A stretch of DNA of 64,000 nt from Paraglaciecola polaris LMG 21857 (GTDB lineage: Bacteria > Pseudomonadota > Gammaproteobacteria > Enterobacterales > Alteromonadaceae): NCBI RefSeq assembly GCF_000315055.1, contig NZ_BAER01000047.1:1-64000 (forward strand), given 5' to 3'. This document shows positions 8,922-18,633 of the stretch, piece by piece. Position 1 is the stretch's first letter; each line of letters starts with the position of its first letter. A program made the position numbers and the translations under genes. The notes under the pieces are model-generated. The model made no database searches, had not been told where the DNA came from, and saw nothing but the letters and a program-made list of their open reading frames with translations.

Positions 8922-10235
8922 ATGACATTAATAAACGAAACACATGATCCAGCTCGCAAAAGCTGGGTAAGCTCGGCTAACGGCGATATGCAGTTCCCAA
9001 TTCAAAATTTACCGTTCGCTATTTTTCGAGAAGCAGGGTCTCAGTCCTCGTGGCGTGGTGGCGTGGCCATTGGCGAGCAAATACTCGACATGGCCAAAGT
9101 TGCCAAGCTGACACTGTTCAGCGGCGATGCGCAAACCGCCGCACAGGCTGCCGCCGAAGCAAGTTTAAATACCCTAATGGGACTGGGCGAAAAGGCAAAT
9201 TCAGCCCTGCGCTTGGCGTTATCTCAGGCTTTAACCCAAGGCTCTGAGCACCAAGCGGCGCTTGAAGGCTGTTTACTGCCACAAAACTCAGCTGAATATG
9301 GCATGCCCTGTCACGTAACGGATTACACTGATTTTTATAGCTCAATTCACCACGCCACAGCTGTGGGTAGTTTATTTCGCCCTGACAACCCTTTATTACC
9401 AAACTACAAATGGGTGCCGATTGGCTATCACGGGCGCTCGTCAAGCATAGGTGTTTCAGGTCAAGCCTTCCCCCGACCAGTGGGTCAAACCAAAAAACCG
9501 GATGCAAGCGTCCCAGACTTCGGCCCTTGCCAACGGTTAGACTATGAACTGGAAATGGGCGTATTTATTGGTCAGGGCACTCAACTCGGCCAACGTATTG
9601 ACATCAGCAAGGCTGAGCAGCATATTTTTGGCATGTGTATCTTAAATGACTGGTCAGCGAGAGATATTCAAGCATGGGAATACCAACCATTAGGGCCTTT
9701 TTTAGCCAAAAACTTCGCCTCAACCATTTCTCCTTGGGTAATCACCACCCAAGCTCTAGCCCCGTTTAGACATAAGTTTACACGACCAGAAACCGATCCC
9801 CAGCCGCTGGCATATTTAAGCAGCGAGCAAAACAGTCAATCTGGAAATCTTGATATCGAACTCAGTTGCTTCATTCAAACCGAATCCATGCGTCAAGCGA
9901 AACACACGCCTCAACGACTGTCTGAATCTAACTTCAAACACGCTTACTGGACACCCGCTCAATTAGTTACCCACCATAGCGTTAACGGCTGCCCCATGAC
10001 CCCAGGCGATCTTTTAGGTTCGGGCACCCAATCGGGTCCAGAGGCAGAAGAGGCTGGTTCATTACTTGAACTGACCCAAGGCGGCAAAAAATCGCTAACC
10101 CTGGATAACGGCGAAACCCGTACCTTTTTACAAGACGGTGATGCCATCATCATGCGCGCCCAGTGCCGTCTTGATGGCGCAGCCACCATTGGTTTTGGAG
10201 AGGTAGTGGGCACGATACTGCCTGCCCTAGTATGA
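8922..10235 (+). CDS. fahA: Fumarylacetoacetase
   Basis: Hydrolyses fumarylacetoacetate to fumarate and acetoacetate, the last step of tyrosine breakdown. The 437 residues match the full-length enzyme, with an N-terminal SH3-like part and the C-terminal FAH fold. Metal and catalytic residues are recognisable: D137 and H144 in TDFYSSIHHATAVG, E209 and E211 in LDYELEMG, and D243 in NDWSARD. It starts with ATG behind an AAGG site, 31 bases after hmgA, and its stop overlaps the start of maiA by four bases (ATGA), which points to translational coupling. Nothing unusual was seen in sequence or length. Confidence 0.97.
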   Translation: MTLINETHDPARKSWVSSANGDMQFPIQNLPFAIFREAGSQSSWRGGVAIGEQILDMAKVAKLTLFSGDAQTAAQAAAEASLNTLMGLGEKANSALRLALSQALTQGSEHQAALEGCLLPQNSAEYGMPCHVTDYTDFYSSIHHATAVGSLFRPDNPLLPNYKWVPIGYHGRSSSIGVSGQAFPRPVGQTKKPDASVPDFGPCQRLDYELEMGVFIGQGTQLGQRIDISKAEQHIFGMCILNDWSARDIQAWEYQPLGPFLAKNFASTISPWVITTQALAPFRHKFTRPETDPQPLAYLSSEQNSQSGNLDIELSCFIQTESMRQAKHTPQRLSESNFKHAYWTPAQLVTHHSVNGCPMTPGDLLGSGTQSGPEAEEAGSLLELTQGGKKSLTLDNGETRTFLQDGDAIIMRAQCRLDGAATIGFGEVVGTILPALV

Positions 10236-10888
10236 AATTATTCAGTTATTTTCGCTCGTCAGCGGCGTACAGGGTAAGAATTGCGCTTAATCTCAAGCAA
10301 GTTGAGCACGAGTTGGTGTTTATTAACTTATTGAAAAGTGAGCAATTAACCTATGACTACCAGGTTTTGCAACCCCAAGGCCTAGTGCCCTGTTTGCAAC
10401 TCGCCAGTGGTGATGTGATCACCCAGTCTGGGGCTATTTTAGCCTACATTGACGCTCAATATCCCCAGTATCCGTTGATGCCGGCCAATCTGTTATCCGC
10501 AGTCAAAGTGCGCAGCATAGTTGACATGGTTGCCTGTGATATTCATCCGTTAAACAACTTGCGGGTATTAAAATATTTGAGCAAAGAGTTAGCGGTTGAG
10601 GATAAGCAAAAGCAAGAATGGTATCGCCACTGGATACAAGGGGGGTTTGCAGCCATCGAACAGCAACTTGAAAACCAGCGAGCTAGCACGCCAAATACTG
10701 GAGTTTATGCTATGGGTGAAAACGTCACTATGGTTGATGTGTATCTGGTGCCTCAGATATACAACGCCCTAAGGTTTGAGGTCGATATGCAAGGCTATCC
10801 CAATATGATGCGTGCTTATGATGCCTGTAATAAACTCGATGCATTTATACAGGCTGCGCCGCAAAATCAGCCTGATAGTACAATTTAG
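10232..10888 (+). CDS. maiA: Maleylacetoacetate isomerase (zeta-class GST)
   Basis: Glutathione-dependent cis-trans isomerase turning maleylacetoacetate into fumarylacetoacetate. It has 218 residues with a thioredoxin-like N-terminal domain carrying the zeta-class motif FRSSAAYRVRIALNLK (Ser9-Ser10; many relatives have SSC here) and an all-helical C-terminal domain. It overlaps fahA by four bases, so it is almost certainly in the same operon. The order hmgA-fahA-maiA means the isomerase is made last though it acts second, which is common. Cytoplasmic; no odd features. Confidence 0.95.
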   Translation: MKLFSYFRSSAAYRVRIALNLKQVEHELVFINLLKSEQLTYDYQVLQPQGLVPCLQLASGDVITQSGAILAYIDAQYPQYPLMPANLLSAVKVRSIVDMVACDIHPLNNLRVLKYLSKELAVEDKQKQEWYRHWIQGGFAAIEQQLENQRASTPNTGVYAMGENVTMVDVYLVPQIYNALRFEVDMQGYPNMMRAYDACNKLDAFIQAAPQNQPDSTI

Positions 10889-11707
10889 CCTTGGGTAGTT
10901 CAAAAGGTTAAACCGTTTAACAGAAACAATAACTGCACACGAAGCACCGCTGATGATCATTAGCGGCGCTTTGCTGTGGCCTATACCAGTAAATTTAACG
11001 AGTTTGTGGCAACCTAAGAAGCACATCATTGGATACAGACTGCGCGCTATCGGTCATCCCAATGCAATAACCTTAACACTCTTCACATTCAGCCACACGC
11101 GGACTCATTCCAGGGTGGCTTTTTTCACCTTCCATATGCCGGTTGCCTTATGTTTTCCTTGTGCTCATGAATACCGATGACGCTCAGAAGATGTGGGGAC
11201 GCAAGCAGATAATTCCCGGAACGTCCCAGATTCTAATCCGCCCCTGCGGCCGGTACCAATCAACTGAGTCTTCGAGATACAACCCACGCATTTACTCTGC
11301 CTGCCTGCCCAGCAACCTTGATGGCAGCGTCCCTGCCTCAAGAATGAGTCTTATGCGCGTTGTGGATTGCAGTAATCACTCAAGTAACAACTACGCTGGA
11401 GTGTTATTCCACACAACGATAAATATTCAATAGTTACTATCTGTTCTGATTTTAGGGATCGGAATACTCTCTCTATGGATGTATCTTCCAGTACGTCCCT
11501 ACTCAGCGCAGGCGATAACGCTACGCTCTTTGTGACGATGAAGCACGAAGTTGTGGGTAACATTTCGTTCCTTATGTTTAGTGCTTTGAGTCATGTTTAT
11601 GGTAGCTTGCCACGCAACGGTAGCATCAGTGTTAAATATCAATTTTAAGCGCGAACGTACTAAGATATAAAGACTTCTAAAATAGAAATAAACGAAGCAG
11701 GTATACA
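10889..11707. other. Gene-free region after maiA
   Basis: About 820 bases. Open frames of up to 96 codons exist but have no ribosome site or family resemblance and look like chance. The region begins with a GC-rich hairpin (AGCACCGCT 10943-10951 against AGCGGCGCT 10962-10970, one mismatch, then TT) that probably ends the hmg transcript. The remainder has uneven composition and may be decayed sequence. Confidence 0.5.
10943..10972 (+). terminator. Candidate terminator of the hmg operon
   Basis: Stem of nine pairs with one mismatch around a 10-base loop that itself contains ATGATCAT. It lies 55 bases after maiA. The T-tail is only two bases long, so it is a weak intrinsic terminator by sequence. 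Confidence 0.4.
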
Positions 11708-12640
11708 ATGAAAACTCATATTCTTTATCGTGGTCCGCAAGAACGCGGGGATTGCTGGCAAGAGTTGTTTAATGATGCCTTACCCGATGTCGTTTGGCAC
11801 CACTGGCCAAAAGTAGAACGCAAAGACGCCATTGAGCTTATGGTCACTTGGAAACTACCACGGGACTACCAGCAAGATTACCCTAACCTAAAAGTCATTT
11901 TTTCAGTGGGGGCCGGTGTCGACCAGCTCGATTTAGCCACGGTGCCTGAGCATATTAAAGTCGTTCGTATGCTCGACCCTGGTATCGCTAAAGGGATGAG
12001 TGAATTCATTGCCATGCATGTGCTAAATATTCACCGTGAGACTTTTAGCTATATCAATTCAAATCCATCTGCCAGTTGGAAACAACTTTCCACTATGGCT
12101 AATCACAAACGTCGTGTGGGTATTTTAGGATTAGGCAATTTAGGGCAAGATGCAGCAAAAACACTGTTAAATTTGGGTTTTAGCGTCAACGGTTGGAGCC
12201 GTTCTGTTAAAGATATAAAAGGCGTATCGTGTTTTAGTGGCAACGCTGAACTGAGCACTTTTTTAGCGCAAAGTGATATTTTGGTGAGCTTACTGCCCTT
12301 GACGGAGCAAACCCGTGGTTTACTCAACGATAAGACGCTCTTAAGCCTGCCTAAGGGGGCAAGCTTGATCAATGTAGGCCGTGGCGAGCAATTAATCCCC
12401 GAAGATTTACTTGCCCTTCTCGATAGTCAACATATCAACTACGCTGTGCTTGACGTGTTTGAAATTGAGCCTCTGGCTGAGAATCATCCCTTTTGGCAAC
12501 ACCCTAAGGTAGTGGTTACCCCACATATCGCGGCCATCACCCAAAATGACAGTGCAGGCAGCGTATTAATTGAAAATGTACAACGTTACCTTAACAACCA
12601 GCCCATGGTGGGCATCGTCGACCGCTCACTCGGATATTGA
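11708..12640 (+). CDS. D-2-hydroxyacid dehydrogenase, GhrA-like (glyoxylate/hydroxypyruvate reductase)
   Basis: NAD(P)H-dependent reductase of 310 residues, the length of the GhrA branch. The Rossmann dinucleotide motif GILGLGNLG is at 138-146. The catalytic Arg is R225 in VGRGE, the Glu is E254 in DVFEIEPL, and the His is H273 in TPHIAA. The likely reaction is reduction of glyoxylate or hydroxypyruvate to glycolate or glycerate; substrate within the family cannot be fixed from sequence. ATG start with AGG upstream. Single-gene unit between two gene-poor stretches. Confidence 0.88.
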   Translation: MKTHILYRGPQERGDCWQELFNDALPDVVWHHWPKVERKDAIELMVTWKLPRDYQQDYPNLKVIFSVGAGVDQLDLATVPEHIKVVRMLDPGIAKGMSEFIAMHVLNIHRETFSYINSNPSASWKQLSTMANHKRRVGILGLGNLGQDAAKTLLNLGFSVNGWSRSVKDIKGVSCFSGNAELSTFLAQSDILVSLLPLTEQTRGLLNDKTLLSLPKGASLINVGRGEQLIPEDLLALLDSQHINYAVLDVFEIEPLAENHPFWQHPKVVVTPHIAAITQNDSAGSVLIENVQRYLNNQPMVGIVDRSLGY

Positions 12641-13032
12641 TAAGCAGTATTAAACGTTAAATATGATTTCGCCTAAGGCTGCCGTAAAGCATTCGGTATA
12701 TGCATCGTAGGCAGATGTATCGCTCTTACTAGAATACATATCTCTGCAATCGATATTTTACCTGGTCGAGTATCGTTGTTAATGTCGAGCGACGGTGTCC
12801 GTTAGCGATTTTATTACTGCCTGAACATCATTGTATCTCGAACGTTTGATACTCATACGAGCTATTGTCATTTACGTTTAGGGTTATTTACTTAGGTTAT
12901 CTCACCGGTTGAAATATGATGAAACACAACCAGTTAAATTATTCGTCATTAAATGGAATACTTGAACGAAGTTCTATTATTATTGGGTCTGGTTTATATC
13001 TGCCCCACAAAAACTAACAATAGTGAGCAAAA
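12641..13032. other. Intergenic stretch, nothing firm seen
   Basis: About 390 bases without a gene. A loose stem (GCAGA..TGTAT against ATACATATCTCTGC, 12,710-12,750 area) could end the upstream transcript. The promoter for the following gene should be here, but no clear hexamers stood out. Confidence 0.35.
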
Positions 13033-14664
13033 ATGGAAAACAAATTGAAAAAAATCGCGATTTGGTCAGCCGTCGTTATCTTACTTCTCAGTTTACTCTG
13101 GCTACCTGCACTGTGGTTATTCATCGTGCTTATCCCGCTTGTTGCTTTAGGTTATTACGACTATCACCAAACCAGTCACAGCATTTTACGTAATTATCCG
13201 GTTTTTGGCCACGGCCGCTGGCTCATGGAACGCTTACGACCGTTTGTCCGCCAGTACTTTTTCGAATCTGAAACCGACGGCACTCCTATTAGCCGTATGT
13301 TTCGCTCGCTGATTTATCAGCGTGCCAAAGGCAGTTTAGATTCCAATCCTTATGGTACTAAGCTTGATACCCAACGGGTAGGATATGAATGGATTGGCCA
13401 TTCAATGGCAGCGAAACACCATGATAGCAAACATCCAGCACCCCGCATCAAGGTAGGCGGTCCCGACTGCACTCAGCCCTATGAAGCGAGTTTCTTTAAT
13501 ATTTCCGCCATGAGTTTTGGTGCCCTAAGTGACAACGCCATACGGGCGTTAAATAAAGGTGCAGCCATTGGTGGCTTCTATCACAATACTGGCGAGGGCA
13601 GCGTCAGCGATTACCACTTAGAAAACGGCGGTGATATTGTATGGCAAATTGGTACCGGCTATTTTGGTTGTCGTGACAAAGAGGGCAATTTTGACCCGGA
13701 TGCTTTTCAAAAAATTGCGCAAAAGGATGTGATTAAAATGATTGAGATAAAACTCAGTCAAGGTGCTAAACCCGGTCACGGGGGATTACTGCCCGCCGAT
13801 AAAAATACCGATGAAATCGCCCGTATTCGTTTAGTTGAACCGGGTACCCAAGTGGACTCGCCACCTTCCCATAGTGCGTTCGATACACCGCTGGGAATGA
13901 TGCAATTTATTAAGCAATTGCGTGCGCTATCAGGCGGAAAACCTGTGGGTTTCAAACTGTGCATTGGTCGAACCAGTGAGTTCGTTGCCGTGTGTAAAGC
14001 CATGATTGAGAGCGGTATAAAACCTGATTTTATTACCGTCGATGGTGGTGAAGGCGGCACGGGAGCTGCGCCTCTAGAGTTTTCAAACTCGGTAGGCATG
14101 CCGCTGCGTGAAGCACTTTCGTTTGTTAGTGATGTGCTCATTGGTTTCGATCTTAAAAAAGACATCAAAGTGATTGCCAGTGGAAAAACATTCAGTGGTT
14201 TTCATTTAGTTAAAAATTTAGCCTTAGGCGCGGATATGTGTAACAGCGCTCGGGGTATGATGGTCGCCCTTGGTTGTGTGCAGTCACTGGAGTGTAATAC
14301 CAATAAATGCCCCACAGGTATCACCACTCAAGATCCCAAATTGACCCGAGGCTTAGTCGTGCCTGATAAGGCCGAACGCGTGGCCCGTTATCACAATACA
14401 ACGGTCAATTCGGCCTTAGAGATTATTGCATCAGCAGGTTTGCGTAATACTTCGGATTTGAACCGTACTCATATTTTTCGCAGAGTTAGCCAAACGGAAG
14501 TTCGTCGCTTTGATGAAATTTACCAAAGTCCCGTACTCGGTAGCTTTTTTAATGAAGAAGTACCGCCTAAATTTGCTCAAGCGTTGAAGGAGTCCTGTGC
14601 AGAAAGTTTCTTCCCTAAACAATATGTAGCAGAAACCACCGAAGGTTTGAAAGAAGTGAGTTGA
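13033..14664 (+). CDS. FMN-binding glutamate synthase family protein
   Basis: A 543-residue protein with two hydrophobic segments in the first 45 residues and then the FMN-binding (beta/alpha)8 domain of glutamate synthase large subunits. Conserved stretches include NISAMSFGALSDNAIRALNKGA, KPGHGGLLPADK, DGGEGGTGAAPLEF, the glycine-rich phosphate-binding area, and a Cys-rich CNTNKCPTGITTQDP that in the parent enzyme binds an iron-sulfur cluster. The amidotransferase and GXGXG domains of true GltB are missing. This stand-alone family (YerD/archaeal type) is common but its reaction is not settled; oxidoreductase activity is inference. The N-terminal membrane anchor places the domain on the inner face of the membrane. 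ATG start with GTGAG upstream. Confidence 0.88.
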   Translation: MENKLKKIAIWSAVVILLLSLLWLPALWLFIVLIPLVALGYYDYHQTSHSILRNYPVFGHGRWLMERLRPFVRQYFFESETDGTPISRMFRSLIYQRAKGSLDSNPYGTKLDTQRVGYEWIGHSMAAKHHDSKHPAPRIKVGGPDCTQPYEASFFNISAMSFGALSDNAIRALNKGAAIGGFYHNTGEGSVSDYHLENGGDIVWQIGTGYFGCRDKEGNFDPDAFQKIAQKDVIKMIEIKLSQGAKPGHGGLLPADKNTDEIARIRLVEPGTQVDSPPSHSAFDTPLGMMQFIKQLRALSGGKPVGFKLCIGRTSEFVAVCKAMIESGIKPDFITVDGGEGGTGAAPLEFSNSVGMPLREALSFVSDVLIGFDLKKDIKVIASGKTFSGFHLVKNLALGADMCNSARGMMVALGCVQSLECNTNKCPTGITTQDPKLTRGLVVPDKAERVARYHNTTVNSALEIIASAGLRNTSDLNRTHIFRRVSQTEVRRFDEIYQSPVLGSFFNEEVPPKFAQALKESCAESFFPKQYVAETTEGLKEVS

Positions 14665-14687
14665 CCGGGCTTTTTACACCTACCCAC

Positions 14688-14727
14688 AAGGTGAAGTATC
14701 ACATGCGTGTGAAACTTCACCTTTATC
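14688..14727. terminator. Bidirectional terminator between convergent genes
   Basis: AAGGTGAAGT (14688-14697) pairs exactly with ACTTCACCTT (14714-14723) around a 16-base loop. A second, overlapping pairing of CACAAGGTG (14685-14693) with CACCTTGTG (14727-14735 region) is possible. It lies between the stops of the FMN protein and the exporter gene, suiting either strand. Confidence 0.6.
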
Positions 14728-14737
14728 ACCTTGTGAC

Positions 14738-15964
14738 TTACAGCGCTTTTTTGGTTGGCATTACCACGTTGGCAAAAATTAAACCGGCAATGAGGGACAT
14801 AAAGATCAAAAAGGTCTCTTGGCCGATATGTTCAGCTTGCACGAAATCTTGACCTGATACGAAGGAGTTCAAACCTATATAGGTTTTCGAGCCGGGCACC
14901 AGTACAATTAAGCCTTGCATACTGACCAGTGACGCGGGTGCGTGAGCAATACGCGTAAACAGATTAGCGTAAATACCTAACGCAAATGCTCCCACGAAGG
15001 TACTTAAACCTTGCTCTAAATAGGCCGAGCTCCACACTGTTGCGCCGTAAGCAATAAAACCGGATAACAAAGCCCATGGAATATGCTTTACCCGGGTTCT
15101 GAATATCACGACCAGGGCCAAACAGAGCATGAATATCGCGAACCAGCGCGTCCATTCTGGTAATGAATAGGCAACCTGTGATTCATTCGGACCAAATAAG
15201 CCAAAGCCGATACTGATCCCTAAAAACGCACCAAAATACAATTTGAATAATTGCATGACGGCATCCATTATTCTGGCGGTACCTGAGACCAAATTACGGG
15301 AGGATAATTCAGCTAAGCCCATGGTTAACGCCAACCCTGGCACTAAAATAATTACCGATGAAAGCACCACCAGCGGAATATTAATCCCATGATCAACGTA
15401 AAAGCTAATCGCACACGCCACTAACCCTGCGATAAGTGATGCTGCTGGCTCTAACATCAGGGTGACACGTTTTGAAATTTGTGACCACAAGACTAAAAAG
15501 TATACGATCAGCCCGATTAGCCCAGTCCATAGTATTTCTTGCCAGCTCGCTCCCATTAACATGGCAAAGGCACCGGTGGCACCACAAAAACCAAGGCCTG
15601 TTAATATTTTGCCATAAGGACTGGGCATTTTATTGATCACGTCCAATTGATGATCCGCTTCTTCAAGGCCCACCTCGCCTGAAAGTAAACGTGTTGCCAA
15701 CTCGTCTGTACGCGACAAGGCGTTCATATCGTAATCACCTGGCTGAACGCGCACTGAGTGATTGTATTCATCTTCCCGTCTGTCACTCCAAATGACGAAC
15801 GTTAATGCGGTGGGCGTGGCGATAAAAGACGCACGTACCCCTAAGTAGGTTGCCAATTCAGTCAGGTAGGCTTCTAAGCGAAACGCAGGAGTACCGTATT
15901 TGTGTAACATAATGCCCAATTTAACGATAAATTTTCGAATCTGAATAAATTCTGCTGTATTCAC
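14738..15964 (-). CDS. ThrE-like threonine/serine exporter family protein
   Basis: A membrane protein of 408 residues combining both halves of the ThrE family: a soluble N-terminal region with one hydrophobic block (about 1-260, the YjjP-like half) and a C-terminal YjjB-like half, with about ten hydrophobic segments in total. Motifs seen include the HKYGTPAFRLE stretch near the N-terminus and VPGLALTMGLAELSSRNLVSG midway. Family members export threonine and serine using the proton gradient; other substrates are possible. The start codon is GTG at 15964 with AAGG ten bases upstream. It converges with the FMN-protein gene across a shared terminator. Confidence 0.87.
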   Translation of the reverse strand: MNTAEFIQIRKFIVKLGIMLHKYGTPAFRLEAYLTELATYLGVRASFIATPTALTFVIWSDRREDEYNHSVRVQPGDYDMNALSRTDELATRLLSGEVGLEEADHQLDVINKMPSPYGKILTGLGFCGATGAFAMLMGASWQEILWTGLIGLIVYFLVLWSQISKRVTLMLEPAASLIAGLVACAISFYVDHGINIPLVVLSSVIILVPGLALTMGLAELSSRNLVSGTARIMDAVMQLFKLYFGAFLGISIGFGLFGPNESQVAYSLPEWTRWFAIFMLCLALVVIFRTRVKHIPWALLSGFIAYGATVWSSAYLEQGLSTFVGAFALGIYANLFTRIAHAPASLVSMQGLIVLVPGSKTYIGLNSFVSGQDFVQAEHIGQETFLIFMSLIAGLIFANVVMPTKKAL

Positions 15965-16247
15965 TTCACACGCCTTTTTTCACAATTATTTGTCTAGCAT
16001 TATCAGCCTACGCTGAAATTTCGCGGATTTTAGTGGCAATTGAACCGTTACACAACGCACATTTTTTACCCAGATAGGATTAAAAAAACTAATCCTTAGT
16101 ATGCGAGATGAGCAGTAAAAACGAAAAAAGTCGTCCCCCTCCCCCATAACGATAACAATAACGACCCGTGCTCAAGGATTGAATTTTTATAAAAAAGCAT
16201 CAGTTCTATATAACGCAAAATTTTTAATCACCTTAGGAGAAAATAAC

Positions 16248-16928
16248 ATGGCTAAAGAGAAAGTCGTATTAATTACCGGTGCATCCAGCGGCATAGGAGA
16301 AATGACTGCCAAAATCTTGGTGCAAAATGGCCACAAAGTGATTTTGACGGCCCGCAGACAAGAGCAATTAAACGAACTTGTCGCTAATTTAGGCGAAGAA
16401 AACGCGTTCGCCGTGGCCGCGGATGCCACCGACATCCACGCCCTTGAAAAAGTGGTGCAGGCGGGTTTGCAGAGATTTGGCCGACTCGACGTGGCCTTTG
16501 CAAATGCTGGCATGGGAGTATCCACTTCAGGTACCGAGCAAGGTGACCCGGACGAATGGAATGCTATGGTCAATATTAATATCAATGCTCTCCTCTACAC
16601 GGCCAAACTGACTCTGCCTTATTTACGTGAGTCCGTCGGTCAATTCATTATCACCAGTTCGGCTGCGGGGCGTCGCCCGATCAAAGGGTCAGTGTATGGC
16701 GCCACTAAATGGTTTGCCTACGGATTTGGCCAGAATTTAGCGGAAGAAATGGCCGAATGGGGCGGCCGCTGCACCACCATTTCTCCTGGCATGGTTAACA
16801 CCGCATTTTTTGATGAGGCCAAACCTGACAAGCTAGCAGCGGTTGATGTCGCTGATGCTGTGCTATTTACCATCGAAGCCGACAAACGCAACAATGTACG
16901 GGAAATATTCTTGATGCCTACTAACTGA
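16248..16928 (+). CDS. Short-chain dehydrogenase/reductase
   Basis: Classical SDR of 226 residues with TGASSGIG at 10-17 for NAD(P) binding, ANAG in the fourth strand, and the active-site YxxxK in YGATKW. The basic residues after the second strand (TARRQ) favour NADPH. The start is the ATG at 16248 behind AGGAG; a longer open frame upstream lacks a ribosome site. Sequence resembles the YdfG/serine-dehydrogenase side of the family, but the substrate cannot be named. Single gene. Confidence 0.85.
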   Translation: MAKEKVVLITGASSGIGEMTAKILVQNGHKVILTARRQEQLNELVANLGEENAFAVAADATDIHALEKVVQAGLQRFGRLDVAFANAGMGVSTSGTEQGDPDEWNAMVNININALLYTAKLTLPYLRESVGQFIITSSAAGRRPIKGSVYGATKWFAYGFGQNLAEEMAEWGGRCTTISPGMVNTAFFDEAKPDKLAAVDVADAVLFTIEADKRNNVREIFLMPTN

Positions 16929-17195
16929 TTAAACATTCATTCATCGAGGGCGATTAATCACTAAAAGCGGCACAGCCTTAATGGGGTTATTCAGCAAAGA
17001 AAGACCTGAATAATCGCCGTCGAGCAAAAATGATGGCTGTGAATAACATTCAGCGATTAACGTTTTTTTGCAATATGTCCTGTGTCTCGTAAATTGAATC
17101 AGCAAACCATCCTGTAAGTCTTCTGAAAATATCAATTTTCAGTTATTGTCAGTCCTTTGTATTTGTATTCTTTACGACCTAATAGGAAATTAATA

Positions 17196-18305
17196 ATGTT
17201 GATTAGTTGCCGTCGTCAGTCCCAAAACAGCAACATATTCGTACACGGCAAGTCCATATTGATAGGAAAAATATTAGGCCTTACCTTTGCCTCATTGTTG
17301 CTGACGGCCTGTAATGAGCCAGCCAAAAATCAGGTAGTTGCCCACCTCAATGACAAACATGCCGACGAATTGCACCTTGATGAAAAAGTCTTGTTGGCAA
17401 AAAGTTTGTACAAAACCCAAGGACTTACCGTTGCAGATAAGCTAGTGCCTTGCACCTTATCCGGGGGTGCGGAGTCAATGTGCATCAGCATTAAAGTCAA
17501 TGCCGAACATGACGTAGTACATAAGATGGGACCTTGGTGCCCACGTAATGTTGCTGATAGCGCCGATCTAGCCGGTATCTGGTTAGATAACGATGTGGTA
17601 TATGATGCAGACGGAATGTTCGTCAAAGACCTAGCTACCTTTTACCTGGATGATGATTGGCAATTATATGATCCAAAAACAGGTGACATTAAGGTAACTG
17701 ACAGTAAAGAAGCCTGCATGGCAGCGGCCCGTCCTGATGTTGATCCTAAATACCAAAATTACTGTGTTGAATGCTTGCCTAGCTACGTGGACAAAACGCT
17801 GGAAACCACATACCTGATCCCCGCCCAACCCATTGTCACAAAACATGCGTCTCGTTTAAATCCCCACTCGGGCGTGGGCCTTGCCTTTAATGGCGTTCGC
17901 CTTGATGCACCGGCGCCTGTTGAAGCCATCTTAGGTGCGCACACCTTAGCGGTGTTTGATGATTGCGGCGGCCATGTGAACTTGCATGCGGGGTACCATT
18001 ACCATGCTGTCACCGAATGCAGTGCGAAAATCGCCGTGGCTACCGACCATGCAGCAATGCTAGGTTTTGCCATGGACGGTTATATGTTGTTTAGCCATTT
18101 CAATAATGATGGCTCTCTTTCACCTGACCTAGATACCTGTGGCGGCCATGACCTTGCTGATCTGGGTTATCATTACCATGTTAACCAACCTGGTAAAAAC
18201 CAGATCCTGTCTTGTTTTACCGCGCAACAAGGTTGCACAGTAGATGATGACAGGGCCCGTTGCGATGCCAAGGGTATGGGTCCTCCTCCACCAAGAGCTG
18301 GTTAA
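17196..18305 (+). CDS. YHYH-domain lipoprotein
   Basis: Exported lipoprotein of about 369 residues. After an unusually long N-terminal stretch comes a hydrophobic segment ending in LLLTAC, so Cys39 would be lipidated. The C-terminal half holds the YHYH-domain signature twice: GYHYHAVTEC and LGYHYHVNQPG, with several spaced cysteines and GGH motifs that suggest metal or disulfide use. The domain's function is not established. ATG 17196 is chosen for the AGGAAA site eight bases upstream; the 20 polar residues before the hydrophobic core make a later non-ATG start possible. The following gene encodes a periplasmic cytochrome on the same strand, and the two may cooperate, though 328 bases separate them. 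Confidence 0.75.
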   Translation: MLISCRRQSQNSNIFVHGKSILIGKILGLTFASLLLTACNEPAKNQVVAHLNDKHADELHLDEKVLLAKSLYKTQGLTVADKLVPCTLSGGAESMCISIKVNAEHDVVHKMGPWCPRNVADSADLAGIWLDNDVVYDADGMFVKDLATFYLDDDWQLYDPKTGDIKVTDSKEACMAAARPDVDPKYQNYCVECLPSYVDKTLETTYLIPAQPIVTKHASRLNPHSGVGLAFNGVRLDAPAPVEAILGAHTLAVFDDCGGHVNLHAGYHYHAVTECSAKIAVATDHAAMLGFAMDGYMLFSHFNNDGSLSPDLDTCGGHDLADLGYHYHVNQPGKNQILSCFTAQQGCTVDDDRARCDAKGMGPPPPRAG

Positions 18306-18633
18306 GCGTCAACTCGAATACATTGTTTATCACCTACCTGGCTCACTCTTTGAGCAGGGTAGTGTTTTTCAGCCATTAAAAATACGCCAACGTCGTTTAA
18401 TCATCAATGACAGTGCCACACCTGACAGCAAGCAACATTATTACCTAAATGCTAGCCGCTTCTGTTTGTTTAACACTCAGTCAAAAAATCAGCTAACAAT
18501 CAGTGCTAAGCCTGTCTATATTATTGAAACGGCTTTGTATTAAAGTTCTACGCTGAGACAAAGCATAGATCAAACGTGCAAAGGCTTAACGGCTGTTTTA
18601 CGTGAATTTAGGTTTAACTAGGTGAGAGGAAAA
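18306..18633. other. Intergenic stretch, nothing firm seen
   Basis: About 330 bases between the YHYH lipoprotein and cytochrome genes. One open frame runs into it from inside the YHYH gene in another frame and looks like chance. No convincing hairpin or promoter. Confidence 0.4.

Noticed and set aside
8465-8959. Long open frame antisense to hmgA
   Set aside because: Shadow of a high-quality gene; no ribosome site or family resemblance.
11195-11260. Possible tRNA remnant (TTCTAATCC with GC-rich ends)
   Set aside because: Cloverleaf arms cannot be formed; similarity limited to a few bases.
11143-11433. 96-codon open frame in the gap after maiA
   Set aside because: No ribosome site, composition unlike coding DNA, no family; called chance.
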